The notes beneath the pieces were generated by a model that worked only from the letters and a program-made list of their open reading frames with translations, was not told where the DNA came from and searched no databases. The translations under genes were made by a program, and so were the position numbers. A stretch of DNA of 5,193 bases, from NCBI GenBank assembly GCA_019114265.1, contig DXFV01000023.1, positions 1 through 5,193 on the forward strand, in the 5' to 3' direction. This document shows, piece after piece, positions 1-5,075 of the stretch (positions within the stretch are counted from its first letter, which is position 1; the number at the start of each line of letters is the position of its first letter). The stretch is from Anaerofilum faecale. Its GTDB lineage: Bacteria > Bacillota > Clostridia > Oscillospirales > Ruminococcaceae.

Positions 1-130
1 AGTAATTCTTTCGCCCGGTTCTAAGATCGGACATACTCGGCGGAAAAACCCACGAAACGTCGTGGCAACCTCCCGCGTCATCGCATATCGTGGCCTGCGC
101 GGACTTGCCGTGCAAGCCATTCGCAGCCGT
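1..130 (-). ncRNA. Structured 5' part of an unidentified leftward transcript (putative leader RNA)
   Basis: The promoter at 136–164 should start transcription near 128–130, and everything to the left is then transcribed. The first stretch folds into a compound hairpin: CTGCG 95–99 pairs with CGCAG 122–126, GG 101–102 with CC 117–118, and CTTGC 104–108 with GCAAG 112–116 around a CGT loop. A second hairpin pairs CCACGA with TCGTGG (50–55/60–65). No convincing gene start with a Shine-Dalgarno sequence is seen before the edge. The stretch has the feel of the untranslated leader of a housekeeping operon, possibly ribosomal, but I cannot name a family. An ATG at 120 opens a frame that runs off the edge, but its product is unrecognisable and Arg-rich. 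The transcript is inferred from the promoter and folds only. Confidence 0.4.
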
Positions 131-135
131 ATATG

Positions 136-164
136 ATAATACCATAAAACCCCCATACATGCAA
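136..164 (-). promoter_or_regulatory. Leftward sigma-A-type promoter
   Basis: On the minus strand a -35 element TTGCAT (159–164) and a -10 element TATTAT (136–141) are separated by exactly 17 nt. The start point would be about 128–130, just before the hairpin-rich stretch. The promoter lies beyond the rqcH terminator, so it starts a new transcription unit that leaves the window on the left. Confidence 0.7.
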
Positions 165-174
165 GGGTTTTGCC

Positions 175-241
175 AAAAAAAGGCGCCGTTTTTTCGATTC
201 TCCCTTTTGAACAAACCGCAAAAACAGCGCCGTATTTTTTT
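175..241. terminator. Bidirectional rho-independent terminator after rqcH
   Basis: GGCGCCGTTTTT (182–193) pairs with AAAAACAGCGCC (220–231), giving a 12-bp stem with one C/A mismatch. On the minus strand the stem is followed by seven T (175–181). On the plus strand it is followed by GTA and seven T (235–241). It lies 10 to 76 nt after the rqcH stop codon and should end the three-gene operon. It could equally stop rightward readthrough. Confidence 0.85.
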
Positions 242-250
242 GTGCAGATT

Positions 251-1993
251 TCAGTTCTCCCGCAGCCGCTCCTCCAGCCCCGGTTCAGGGGTGATGTAGG
301 CGGTCTCGTAGTGCTCGTAGAGCACCATGCCGGGCTTGAGGTCGCCGGTCTTGCGGATGTTGCGCACCTCGGTGTAGTCCACCGCCACCTTCGCGCCGCC
401 GGCCTGGCTGGAGTGCAGCACCGCCAGCATCGCGGCCTCGTTCTGGGTGCGCAGGGGGATGTCGCGCCCCTCGCTCATCACCACCGTGTGGCTGCCGGGG
501 GCGTTCTTGGTGTGGAACCACAGGTCCTTGCCGCGGGCGGTCTTGAGTGTGAGGCGGTCGTTCTGCAGGTTGTTGCGGCCCACCAGGATCAAAAACCCGT
601 CCGACGAGCGGTAGCGCAGGAAGTCGGCCGGCTTCTGGCGCTTCTCGCGCACCTTATAATATTTCAGGTATCCCTGGCTCTTCAGCTCGGCGCGGATCTC
701 GCCCAGCATCTGCTCGCCGGTGGCGGCCTGCACCTCGTACAGCACCGTCTCCAGATAGGCGATCTCCTTCTCGCCGTCGGCCAGCAGGGTCTTCAGCATC
801 CGGGCGGCGGTCTGCTTTTTCTTGTATTCCTTGAAATACTTCTGCGCGTTGGCGGCGGGGCCCAGCCGCACGTCCAGCGGGATGGTGACCTCCTCGCCGG
901 TGTACCAGTTCTGCAGGGTGACCTGCTTCTGCCCCTTTTCCAGCGCCCAGAGGTTGGCGCTCAGCAGCTCGCCGAACACCCGCAGCTGGTCGGACGCCTC
1001 GCTCTGGGCCAGCTCCTCGGTGCGGGCGGCCTGCTTGCGCACCGCGCGCTCGTGCAGGTTGTGCACCGTCTTGGCCAGGTCCCGGCTCTTCTGGCGCAGG
1101 CGCTCGGCGCGGTCCTTCGCGCAGTAGTAGTCCTCCAGCAGCAGGCTGAAATTCTCGTACTGCCGGCTTTCCAGCGCGCCGTCGTACTGGGTGAGGGCGG
1201 TGAAGCTGAACTCCACCGGCTTGCCGTCCGGCTGGCGCACCAGCACCGGGTGCCCGCCGTCCAGCCAGTCGGCGCGGATGGCATCACAGGCGGCGGCCAG
1301 GGCTGCCCTGTCGGCGGCGGTCATCTCGTTGCCGCGCACCTCGCGCCCCCCAAAGGCGCGCCAGGCGGCTTCCCGGCAGACCACCGGCCCCACCCCGCCG
1401 CAGCATTTCATCAGCGCGTCGGCAGCCGGCAGCTCCTTCTGCGCCACCGCCTCGGCCAGCTCGGCGCCGGTCACGGCCACAAAGTCGGGCTTGGCGGGCT
1501 TGGGCGGCAGGGTGTAGGCCAGGCCCGGCAGCAGCTGGCGCACCGCCGAGGCCTCGAAGTCCACCCGCTTGAGGGCGTCGAGGATCTTGCCGTTTTGCAC
1601 CAGCACCAGGTTGGAATAGCGGCCCATCAGCTCGGCGGCGAGGGTGTTCAAAACGAGGTCGCCCATCTCGTTCACGCACTGAAAATCAAAAAACGCGATG
1701 CGCTCGCCCTGCGGCAGGCGCACGTCCACCAGCTTGCCGCCCGCCAGATGCTTGCGCAGCAGCATGCAGAAGGAGGGGGGCGTCTGGGGGTTCTCGAAGG
1801 TCTCGTTGGTCAGACAGACGCGCGCCGACCCCGACCGGGCCGACACGAACAGCTTATACCCGGCGGTGCGGGTGCGCAATTGCAGCACCACCTCGTCGCG
1901 GGTGGGCTCGAAGATCTTGTCGATGCGGGCTTCCAGCAGGGTCTCGCGCAGCTGCCCGGCCGTCAGCGCCAGTGTTGCGGCATCCAGTGCCAT
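251..1993 (-). CDS. rqcH: RqcH/NFACT (Rqc2-like) ribosome quality-control protein
   Basis: This 580-residue cytoplasmic protein is a bacterial NEMF/Rqc2 homologue. Family members bind 50S subunits that carry a stalled peptidyl-tRNA, recruit tRNA-Ala and add C-terminal alanine tails that mark the chain for degradation. Related proteins were first described as fibronectin-binding (FbpA/PavA). The NFACT-N domain starts MALDAATLAL and carries the hallmark PPSFCMLLRKHL (72–83). A helix-hairpin-helix region lies near 178–213 (GGVGP 199–203). A charged coiled-coil region runs about 285–345 and 385–445 and includes NAQKYFKEYKKK (382–393). The NFACT-R domain begins near 461, with KDLWFHTKNAPGSH at 489–502. 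The length is normal. The usual Asp-Arg pair at 97–98 is Glu-Arg here. The start at 1993 is favoured over longer frames by AAGGAGGAG placed a few bases upstream, immediately after the stop of the preceding gene. That gap is 13 nt, so translation is probably coupled. The family call is secure; RNA-level activity is inferred. Confidence 0.95.
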   Translation of the reverse strand: MALDAATLALTAGQLRETLLEARIDKIFEPTRDEVVLQLRTRTAGYKLFVSARSGSARVCLTNETFENPQTPPSFCMLLRKHLAGGKLVDVRLPQGERIAFFDFQCVNEMGDLVLNTLAAELMGRYSNLVLVQNGKILDALKRVDFEASAVRQLLPGLAYTLPPKPAKPDFVAVTGAELAEAVAQKELPAADALMKCCGGVGPVVCREAAWRAFGGREVRGNEMTAADRAALAAACDAIRADWLDGGHPVLVRQPDGKPVEFSFTALTQYDGALESRQYENFSLLLEDYYCAKDRAERLRQKSRDLAKTVHNLHERAVRKQAARTEELAQSEASDQLRVFGELLSANLWALEKGQKQVTLQNWYTGEEVTIPLDVRLGPAANAQKYFKEYKKKQTAARMLKTLLADGEKEIAYLETVLYEVQAATGEQMLGEIRAELKSQGYLKYYKVREKRQKPADFLRYRSSDGFLILVGRNNLQNDRLTLKTARGKDLWFHTKNAPGSHTVVMSEGRDIPLRTQNEAAMLAVLHSSQAGGAKVAVDYTEVRNIRKTGDLKPGMVLYEHYETAYITPEPGLEERLREN

Positions 1994-2006
1994 GTGTTCT
2001 CCTCCT

Positions 2007-3446
2007 TTAGCGGGGCAATACCGGGGTGAAGGGCGGGCGCTCGTCCCGGCTCTCCAGCACCTCCAGCTCCCCAAAGCGCTCCCGCAGCCAGTCGGCCAGG
2101 CGGTGCACGGCGGGGTGTTCGGTGGCGTAGTGGCCGCCCACGATCAGGCTCATGCCGCGCTGCAGAGCGTCCAGCCCCTCGTGGTGGGCCGCCTCGCCGG
2201 TGACCAGGCAGTCGGCCCCGGCCTCGCGGGCGGCGTCGGCGAAGTCTCCCCCGCTGCCGCCCACCACCGCCACCGTGCGGACGGGGCGTCCGGCGTCGGC
2301 CAGCATCACGGGGACGCCCAGCGCGGCAGCCGCGCGGGCGGCGAAGTCCGCGGCGGGCTGCTCCGGCACCTCGCCCACCCGGCCGAGACCGGCAAACGGG
2401 CGCACATTTGCAAGGCCCAGCAGCGCGGCCAGCACGTCGTTCACGCCGCCTTCGGCGGTGTCGAAGTTGGTGTGGGCGCAGACGGCCGACAGCCCTTCCC
2501 GCACCAGCAGGGCGGCGGGCTGGTCGGACAGGCGTTTCAGCGCGTGGAAGATCACCGGATGGTGCGACACCACCAGCTGGCACTCCAGCCGTTTGGCCTC
2601 GGCCACCACGGCGGGGGTGATGTCCAGCGCGGCCAGCACCCGGCGCACCGGCTGCCCGGCGTCCACCAGCAGGCCCACGTTGTCCCATTCCTCGGCCAGG
2701 GCGGCGGGCGCTTTTTCTTCGATGTATGCGGCGATATCGGCAGGATACAGCATGGTCCTTCTCCCCTCTTCTGTCAGTTCCAGCCCGCGCAGCCAGGCCA
2801 GCAGCCGCCGGGCTTCCTGTTGTTCCCGGCCGCGCAGTCCGCGCAGCTGTTTTTCCAGTTTGACGGCGGTGTCGTCCCGCAGGCGGGCGGCGTGCGGTTT
2901 TGCGGCCGACAGGCCGACCAGACAGAATTCGCCGTCCGGCTCCCGCTCCTCGCCGGTGTACCCGGCGCAGAGCACGGTGTACACCCGCCCGGCCGCCACC
3001 ACCGGCGTCTCGTCCTCCAGCGCAAATCCGCGGCGGCACAGCTCCCGGCGCAGCAGCGGCGTCTTGGTGGCGGCACACAAAATCAGCCGGATGCCCTTGC
3101 GGCGCACCCAGCCGGCGGCGTCGAGGATATGCAGGATGGTCTCGGCGCTGATGCCGGCCATCACGATGTCGTCGGCCTCGCCCGCTTCCAGCGGCGCCAG
3201 GCCGTCGCCCAGCCGCAGGTCCACCCGGTCGGCACAGCCGGCGGCCGCGCAGGTGGCGCGGGCGGTCTCCAGCGGGGCGGCGTGGATGTCGGTGCCGATC
3301 ACCCGGCAGCCCTCCAGCGCCAGCCGCGCCGCCAGCTTGCCGTGGTCACACCCCACGTCGGCCACCCGCGCGCCCGGCCGCACATAGGCGGCGCAGGCGG
3401 CAAGGCGGGCGTCCAGATGCGGCGCCTTAGTTTCCAAAGTGGGCAT
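2007..3446 (-). CDS. Fusion of TrmK-type tRNA (adenine-22-N1)-methyltransferase and Nif3-like dinuclear metal protein
   Basis: A 479-residue in-frame fusion. Residues 1–231 are TrmK-like (COG2384), a SAM-dependent enzyme family that makes m1A22 in tRNA. Motif I is VADVGCDHGKLAARLA (28–43), followed by GTDI (51–54) and GDGLAPL (80–86). The GMGG and QPM motifs I expect from the family read GISA (98–101) and CAAT (124–127), so the enzyme is diverged. Residues 232–479 are a complete Nif3/DUF34 domain of about 248 residues, the short type without the extra inserted domain. It has WDNVGLLVD (254–262), VVSHHPVIF (292–300), AHTNFDTAEGGVND (324–337), TGEAAHHEGLDA (416–427) and GGHYATEHP (437–445), so the metal ligands look intact. 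The biochemical role of Nif3 proteins is unsettled; many are labelled GTP cyclohydrolase I type 2. In Bacillus the two genes are separate neighbours (yqfN–yqfO). The start overlaps the DUF1858 gene by 20 nt with only a weak GGTGG 9 nt upstream, so translational coupling is likely. Confidence 0.9.
   Translation of the reverse strand: MPTLETKAPHLDARLAACAAYVRPGARVADVGCDHGKLAARLALEGCRVIGTDIHAAPLETARATCAAAGCADRVDLRLGDGLAPLEAGEADDIVMAGISAETILHILDAAGWVRRKGIRLILCAATKTPLLRRELCRRGFALEDETPVVAAGRVYTVLCAGYTGEEREPDGEFCLVGLSAAKPHAARLRDDTAVKLEKQLRGLRGREQQEARRLLAWLRGLELTEEGRRTMLYPADIAAYIEEKAPAALAEEWDNVGLLVDAGQPVRRVLAALDITPAVVAEAKRLECQLVVSHHPVIFHALKRLSDQPAALLVREGLSAVCAHTNFDTAEGGVNDVLAALLGLANVRPFAGLGRVGEVPEQPAADFAARAAAALGVPVMLADAGRPVRTVAVVGGSGGDFADAAREAGADCLVTGEAAHHEGLDALQRGMSLIVGGHYATEHPAVHRLADWLRERFGELEVLESRDERPPFTPVLPR
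2751..2768 (-). promoter_or_regulatory. Internal ribosome-binding site and ATG at the TrmK/Nif3 junction
   Basis: At the domain boundary the minus strand reads GAGGGGAGAAGGACC and then ATG (start base 2753), in frame with the fusion at Met232. GGAG sits 7 nt before the ATG, which is good Shine-Dalgarno spacing. Met232 is followed by LYPADIAAYIE, a normal Nif3 beginning. The motif uses AGA and AGG codons for the two arginines, while arginine in this gene is otherwise mostly CGN. Separate Nif3 could therefore be made as well as the fusion. This is inference from sequence. Confidence 0.5.
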
Positions 3447-3624
3447 TCAGCTTGGCCACCAGCTCGTCGGCGTTGGTGCCGTGCACCATGCAGGCCTGCT
3501 CGATGGTCTCGCCGCGGGCGGACGGACAGCCCAGACAGTGCATGCCGATCTCCAGGAAATACGGAGCCACCGCGGGGTCCAGGTCCAGCAGGGAGCCGAT
3601 GATGGTATCTTTGGTCACAGTCAT
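3427..3624 (-). CDS. DUF1858 hybrid-cluster-associated redox disulfide protein
   Basis: This 65-residue protein, starting MTVTKDTIIG, matches the DUF1858 / hybrid-cluster-protein-associated redox disulfide family (TIGR03980 type). It is a small, probably all-helical domain with the hallmark HCLGCPSA (29–36), which gives C30-x2-C33, and a third cysteine at 45. IGSLLDLDPAVAPYFLEIGMHC is the usual run-up, in which a leucine-rich helix leads to the CxxC. The cysteines are thought to form a redox disulfide or bind a metal or cluster, but no reaction is established. The length is that of the full domain. The start at 3624 is preceded by AGAGAGGA about 8 nt upstream. It is the first gene of the operon, directly behind the promoter at 3672–3701. 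Its last 20 nt overlap the TrmK–Nif3 start in another frame. The link to tRNA or ribosome functions is by position only. Confidence 0.88.
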   Translation of the reverse strand: MTVTKDTIIGSLLDLDPAVAPYFLEIGMHCLGCPSARGETIEQACMVHGTNADELVAKLNAHFGN

Positions 3625-3655
3625 GGTGAATATCCTCTCTTTCCTGCCCGGCTAT

Positions 3656-3707
3656 GGGCAATATACACTGTATTGTACCCCAAACCCGGGCAATATTGCA
3701 AGCCCGG
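3656..3707. promoter_or_regulatory. Possible operator: palindromes and a direct repeat across the operon promoter
   Basis: Three symmetric elements surround the promoter. ATACA-C-TGTAT (3663–3673) overlaps the -10 element and start point. GCAATATTGC (3690–3699) is a perfect 10-bp palindrome overlapping the -35 element and spacer. CCGGGC/GCCCGG (3686–3691/3702–3707) is an inverted repeat enclosing the -35. In addition, GGGCAATAT occurs at 3656–3664 and again at 3688–3696, 32 bp apart, close to three helical turns. Such placement would suit a repressor, but no known binding site is recognised and chance symmetry is possible. Confidence 0.3.
3672..3701 (-). promoter_or_regulatory. Promoter of the DUF1858–trmK/nif3–rqcH operon
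   Basis: On the minus strand TTGCAA (3696–3701) and TACAAT (3672–3677) are 18 nt apart, giving a start near 3665 and a leader of about 40 nt before the DUF1858 ATG. The same TTGCAA -35 element occurs in the tRNA-Leu promoter of this window. It lies just after the terminator at 3722–3765, so the operon is an independent unit. Symmetric sequences overlap it (see the operator candidate). Confidence 0.65.
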
Positions 3708-3721
3708 CGAAAGATTTCACA

Positions 3722-3765
3722 CGCAAAAAGCGCCCTCCCAAAGCCGGGAAGGCGCCTTTTTTGCG
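3722..3765. terminator. Bidirectional terminator between the zinc-ribbon gene and the operon
   Basis: CGCAAAAAGCGCC-C-TCCC (3722–3739) pairs with GGGA-A-GGCGC-C-TTTTTTGCG (3746–3765), interrupted by a C/A mismatch and one bulged C. The stem carries A and T tracts on its outer arms, so it presents a T-run on either strand. It begins 16 nt after the stop of the zinc-ribbon gene and separates that gene from the next promoter. Confidence 0.82.
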
Positions 3766-3781
3766 AAGTGTGGAGCGTGGA

Positions 3782-4057
3782 TCACTCGCCCTTCTGCGCG
3801 GCAAAGCACTCGCTGCAGTATACGGGACGGTCCTCGCGGGGCTTGAAGGGAACCTTGCAAGCCTTGCCGCAGGAAGCGCACACGGCGTCGAACATCTCGC
3901 GGGGAGCGCGGCCACCGGCCTTGCGGGCATCACGGCAGGCCTTGCAGCGCTGGGGCTCGTTCTCGAAGCCCTTCTCAGCGTAGAACTCCTGCTCGCCGGC
4001 GGTGAACACGAACTCGTTGCCGCACTCTTTGCAGACTAAGGTTTTGTCCTGGAACAT
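3782..4057 (-). CDS. Small double zinc-ribbon protein (CxxC-x17-CxxC type)
   Basis: This 91-residue protein has two four-cysteine modules. The N-terminal one, LVCKECGNEFVF (7–18) with RCKAC (37–41), gives C9/C12 and C38/C41 and matches the 'probable zinc-ribbon' family (zf-trcl type). The C-terminal one has C60-x2-C63-x17-C81-x2-C84 in VCASCGKACKVPF and VYCSECF, the spacing of the TIGR04272 'CxxC-x17-CxxC' domain. Each should bind one zinc ion. The linker GGRAPREMF is short and basic. No function is established; nucleic-acid or protein binding is the usual guess. I chose the start at 4057 (MFQDKTLVC) because AGAGGAGA lies about 9 nt upstream and the family begins here; the frame continues to 4105 into the tRNA-like relic. 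It lies downstream of the sigma gene on the same strand and ends at a strong terminator. Confidence 0.88.
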   Translation of the reverse strand: MFQDKTLVCKECGNEFVFTAGEQEFYAEKGFENEPQRCKACRDARKAGGRAPREMFDAVCASCGKACKVPFKPREDRPVYCSECFAAQKGE

Positions 4058-4086
4058 AATTGGTATCTCCTCTTGGATAAATATTT

Positions 4087-4156
4087 TGCCCGCGGAAGGA
4101 TTCAAACCGACACCTTTGGCTTTTGGACCAACGCTCTTTTTTAAGCTACATGGGGC
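4087..4156 (-). pseudogene. Degenerate tRNA-like relic (tRNA-Met- or Trp-like)
   Basis: The minus strand reads like a damaged tRNA. The D-stem is GCTT/GAGC, but the loop is only six A and lacks the usual GG pair. The anticodon arm is TTGGT-CCAAAA-GCCAA, with a six-base instead of a seven-base loop. The variable region is AGGTG. The T-arm GTCGG-TTTGAAT-CCTTC keeps a canonical loop but has two mismatches in its stem. The acceptor GCCC/GGGC pairs only in its outer four positions, and no CCA follows. The anticodon arm differs from a typical elongator tRNA-Met(CAU) by about one deletion and one substitution; tRNA-Trp is nearly as close. It sits between the sigma and zinc-ribbon genes. I take it as a pseudogene, but a transcribed tRNA mimic is not excluded. 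Confidence 0.6.
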
Positions 4157-4166
4157 ATATATCGCG

Positions 4167-4186
4167 CGGCCCCGCCAGGGGGACCG
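4167..4186 (-). terminator. GC-rich hairpin after the sigma gene (weak terminator candidate)
   Basis: CGG and CCCC (4167–4173) pair with GGGG and CCG (4179–4182 and 4184–4186) with one bulged base, about 20 nt past the sigma-factor stop codon. There is no T-run after it on the minus strand, so termination may be partial. Some transcripts could then read into the tRNA-like relic and the zinc-ribbon gene. Confidence 0.35.
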
Positions 4187-4207
4187 GAACGCTTGTTGGG
4201 ATGGGAT

Positions 4208-4765
4208 TCAGGCCAGCTCGTCGTCGCGCAGCTTGCGGCGCACCCGCTGCATGGCGTTTTCGGCTGCCTTGCGGCTGCAGCCCAGCCGGGCGCTGATCTC
4301 GGCGTGGCCGTATCCGTCCAGCACCAGCTGCAGCACCTGCCACTCGAAGGCCGACAGCCTTGTGTGGATGCTGTGCATGGTGGAGTGATACTGGGCGTTG
4401 TCGATGGCGATCTGCTCGGGGTCGGCGGCGTCGGCTTCGGGGTGCTGCTCCAGCGTGAGCGCCTGGTTGAGCAGCTGATGCTTTTTGCGCAGGGCCGTGC
4501 GCCGTGCCGTTTCCACGGCGTTGGCGATGCAGTGCCGGGCATAGGTGGAGAACGACGCGCCCGCCTCGGGCGAATAGGTGCGCACCGCGCGCAGCAGGCC
4601 GATCACGCCCTCCTGCATCAGGTCTTCCAGCTCAAGGCCGGGACAGACGGCGTCCGCCGCCTCTCCGCGCACCGCCGGCAGCATGCGCGCGATCACGGCG
4701 GCCAGTGCCTGTTCGTCGCCTTCGGCCGCGCGGCGGATCTGTTCTTGCGGGATCTGTGTGTCCAC
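4208..4765 (-). CDS. SigH-like RNA polymerase sigma factor (sigma-70 family)
   Basis: This protein of about 185 residues has two sigma-70 domains. Region 2 runs about 45–90, with LEDLMQEGVIGLLRAVRTY (46–64, the core-binding and -10-recognition helices) and SFSTYARHCIANAV (71–84). Region 4 runs about 136–181, with LSAFEWQVLQLVLDGYGHAE (137–156) and the helix-turn-helix ISARLGCSRKAAENAMQRVRRKL. The layout, without regions 1.1 or 3, resembles SigH/Spo0H (about 218 residues), which drives early sporulation and competence genes in Bacillus. Which regulon it serves here is unknown. No anti-sigma gene adjoins. I prefer the GTG at 4765 because GGAGG sits 5 nt before it and the predicted start point is near 4791. 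An ATG at 4777 and GTG at 4780 are in frame but lack a Shine-Dalgarno sequence and leave a leader of only about 11–14 nt. Confidence 0.85.
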   Translation of the reverse strand: MDTQIPQEQIRRAAEGDEQALAAVIARMLPAVRGEAADAVCPGLELEDLMQEGVIGLLRAVRTYSPEAGASFSTYARHCIANAVETARRTALRKKHQLLNQALTLEQHPEADAADPEQIAIDNAQYHSTMHSIHTRLSAFEWQVLQLVLDGYGHAEISARLGCSRKAAENAMQRVRRKLRDDELA

Positions 4766-4797
4766 ATATGCCTCCATCACACCAATGAATCTATTAC

Positions 4798-4826
4798 ATT
4801 TTACTAATCGGGCCGCTATTTGTCAA
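4798..4826 (-). promoter_or_regulatory. Near-consensus promoter of the sigma-factor gene
   Basis: On the minus strand TTGACA (4821–4826, perfect) and TAAAAT (4798–4803, five of six) are 17 nt apart. The predicted start is near 4791. A/T-rich sequence directly upstream (about 4827–4850) resembles an UP element. This is a strong housekeeping-type promoter, so the gene seems constitutively transcribed at least in part. Between it and the tRNA promoter, 4827–4937 holds no gene; a 14-bp palindrome CCGGCGGCCGCCGG lies at 4904–4917. Confidence 0.8.
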
Positions 4827-4937
4827 TCTGTTTTATGAAAAAACCACGAAAACGACTGCTTTTGTAATTGTTTTGACACGTTCTCTCCCGTTTCGCACGC
4901 GATCCGGCGGCCGCCGGCGGCAATTTATGCCCCGGGC

Positions 4938-4966
4938 TTGCAATCCGGTCCAAAACATAGTATAAT
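4938..4966 (+). promoter_or_regulatory. Promoter of tRNA-Leu
   Basis: TTGCAA (4938–4943) and a perfect TATAAT (4961–4966) are 17 nt apart, with the expected start near 4973, about 13 nt before the mature tRNA 5' end. It is divergent from the sigma-factor promoter. Confidence 0.8.
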
Positions 4967-4985
4967 CGTATCGCACACCATATAT

Positions 4986-5067
4986 GCCGGTGTGGCGGAA
5001 TGGCAGACGCAAACGACTCAAAATCGTTCGGGAAACCGTGTGGGTTCGAGTCCCACCACCGGCACCA
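4986..5067 (+). tRNA. tRNA-Leu (anticodon CAA)
   Basis: A complete class II tRNA. The acceptor stem GCCGGTG (4986–4992) pairs with CACCGGC (5057–5063), the discriminator is A, and CCA is encoded (5065–5067). The D-arm is GCGGAATGGCAGACGC. The anticodon arm AACGA-CTCAAAA-TCGTT gives anticodon CAA, which reads UUG. A longer variable arm (CGGGAAACCG) and a perfect T-arm GTGGG-TTCGAGT-CCCAC follow. All stems pair well, so the gene looks functional. It serves leucine codon UUG, a minor codon in such GC-rich DNA. Confidence 0.97.
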
Positions 5068-5075
5068 TAAAATCA

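Noticed and set aside
1..120. Minus-strand open frame from ATG at 120 to the left edge
   Set aside because: It has no Shine-Dalgarno sequence, starts within a stable hairpin, and its Arg-rich product resembles nothing I recognise. A leader RNA explains the stretch better, though the edge prevents a firm decision.
90..299. Plus-strand 69-codon frame
   Set aside because: It runs through the terminator with its A and T tracts and into antisense of the rqcH 3' end; no ribosome-binding site or homology.
170..2029. Long plus-strand open frame of 619 codons opposite rqcH
   Set aside because: It mirrors the rqcH gene, has low-complexity His/Gln/Leu/Gly-rich composition typical of antisense frames in GC-rich genes, and has no family resemblance or supporting ribosome-binding site.
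1994..2074. Longer N-terminus for RqcH starting at 2074
   Set aside because: It would overlap the end of the Nif3 domain, and the family's conserved start MALD coincides with the 1993 ATG behind a strong Shine-Dalgarno sequence.
1963..3078. Minus-strand 371-codon frame overlapping the fusion gene
   Set aside because: It lies in another frame of the Nif3/TrmK coding sequence, is extremely Arg/Gly/Ala rich and has no domain; a GC-driven shadow.
1698..3602. Plus-strand open frame of 634 codons opposite trmK–nif3
   Set aside because: It is antisense to a clearly homologous gene pair, is composed of repetitive Gly/Gln/His/Ala stretches, and has no recognisable domain.
4058..4105. Longer N-terminus for the zinc-ribbon protein starting at 4105
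   Set aside because: The extra 16 residues read through the tRNA-like relic and lie upstream of the clear AGAGGAGA ribosome-binding site for the 4057 start.
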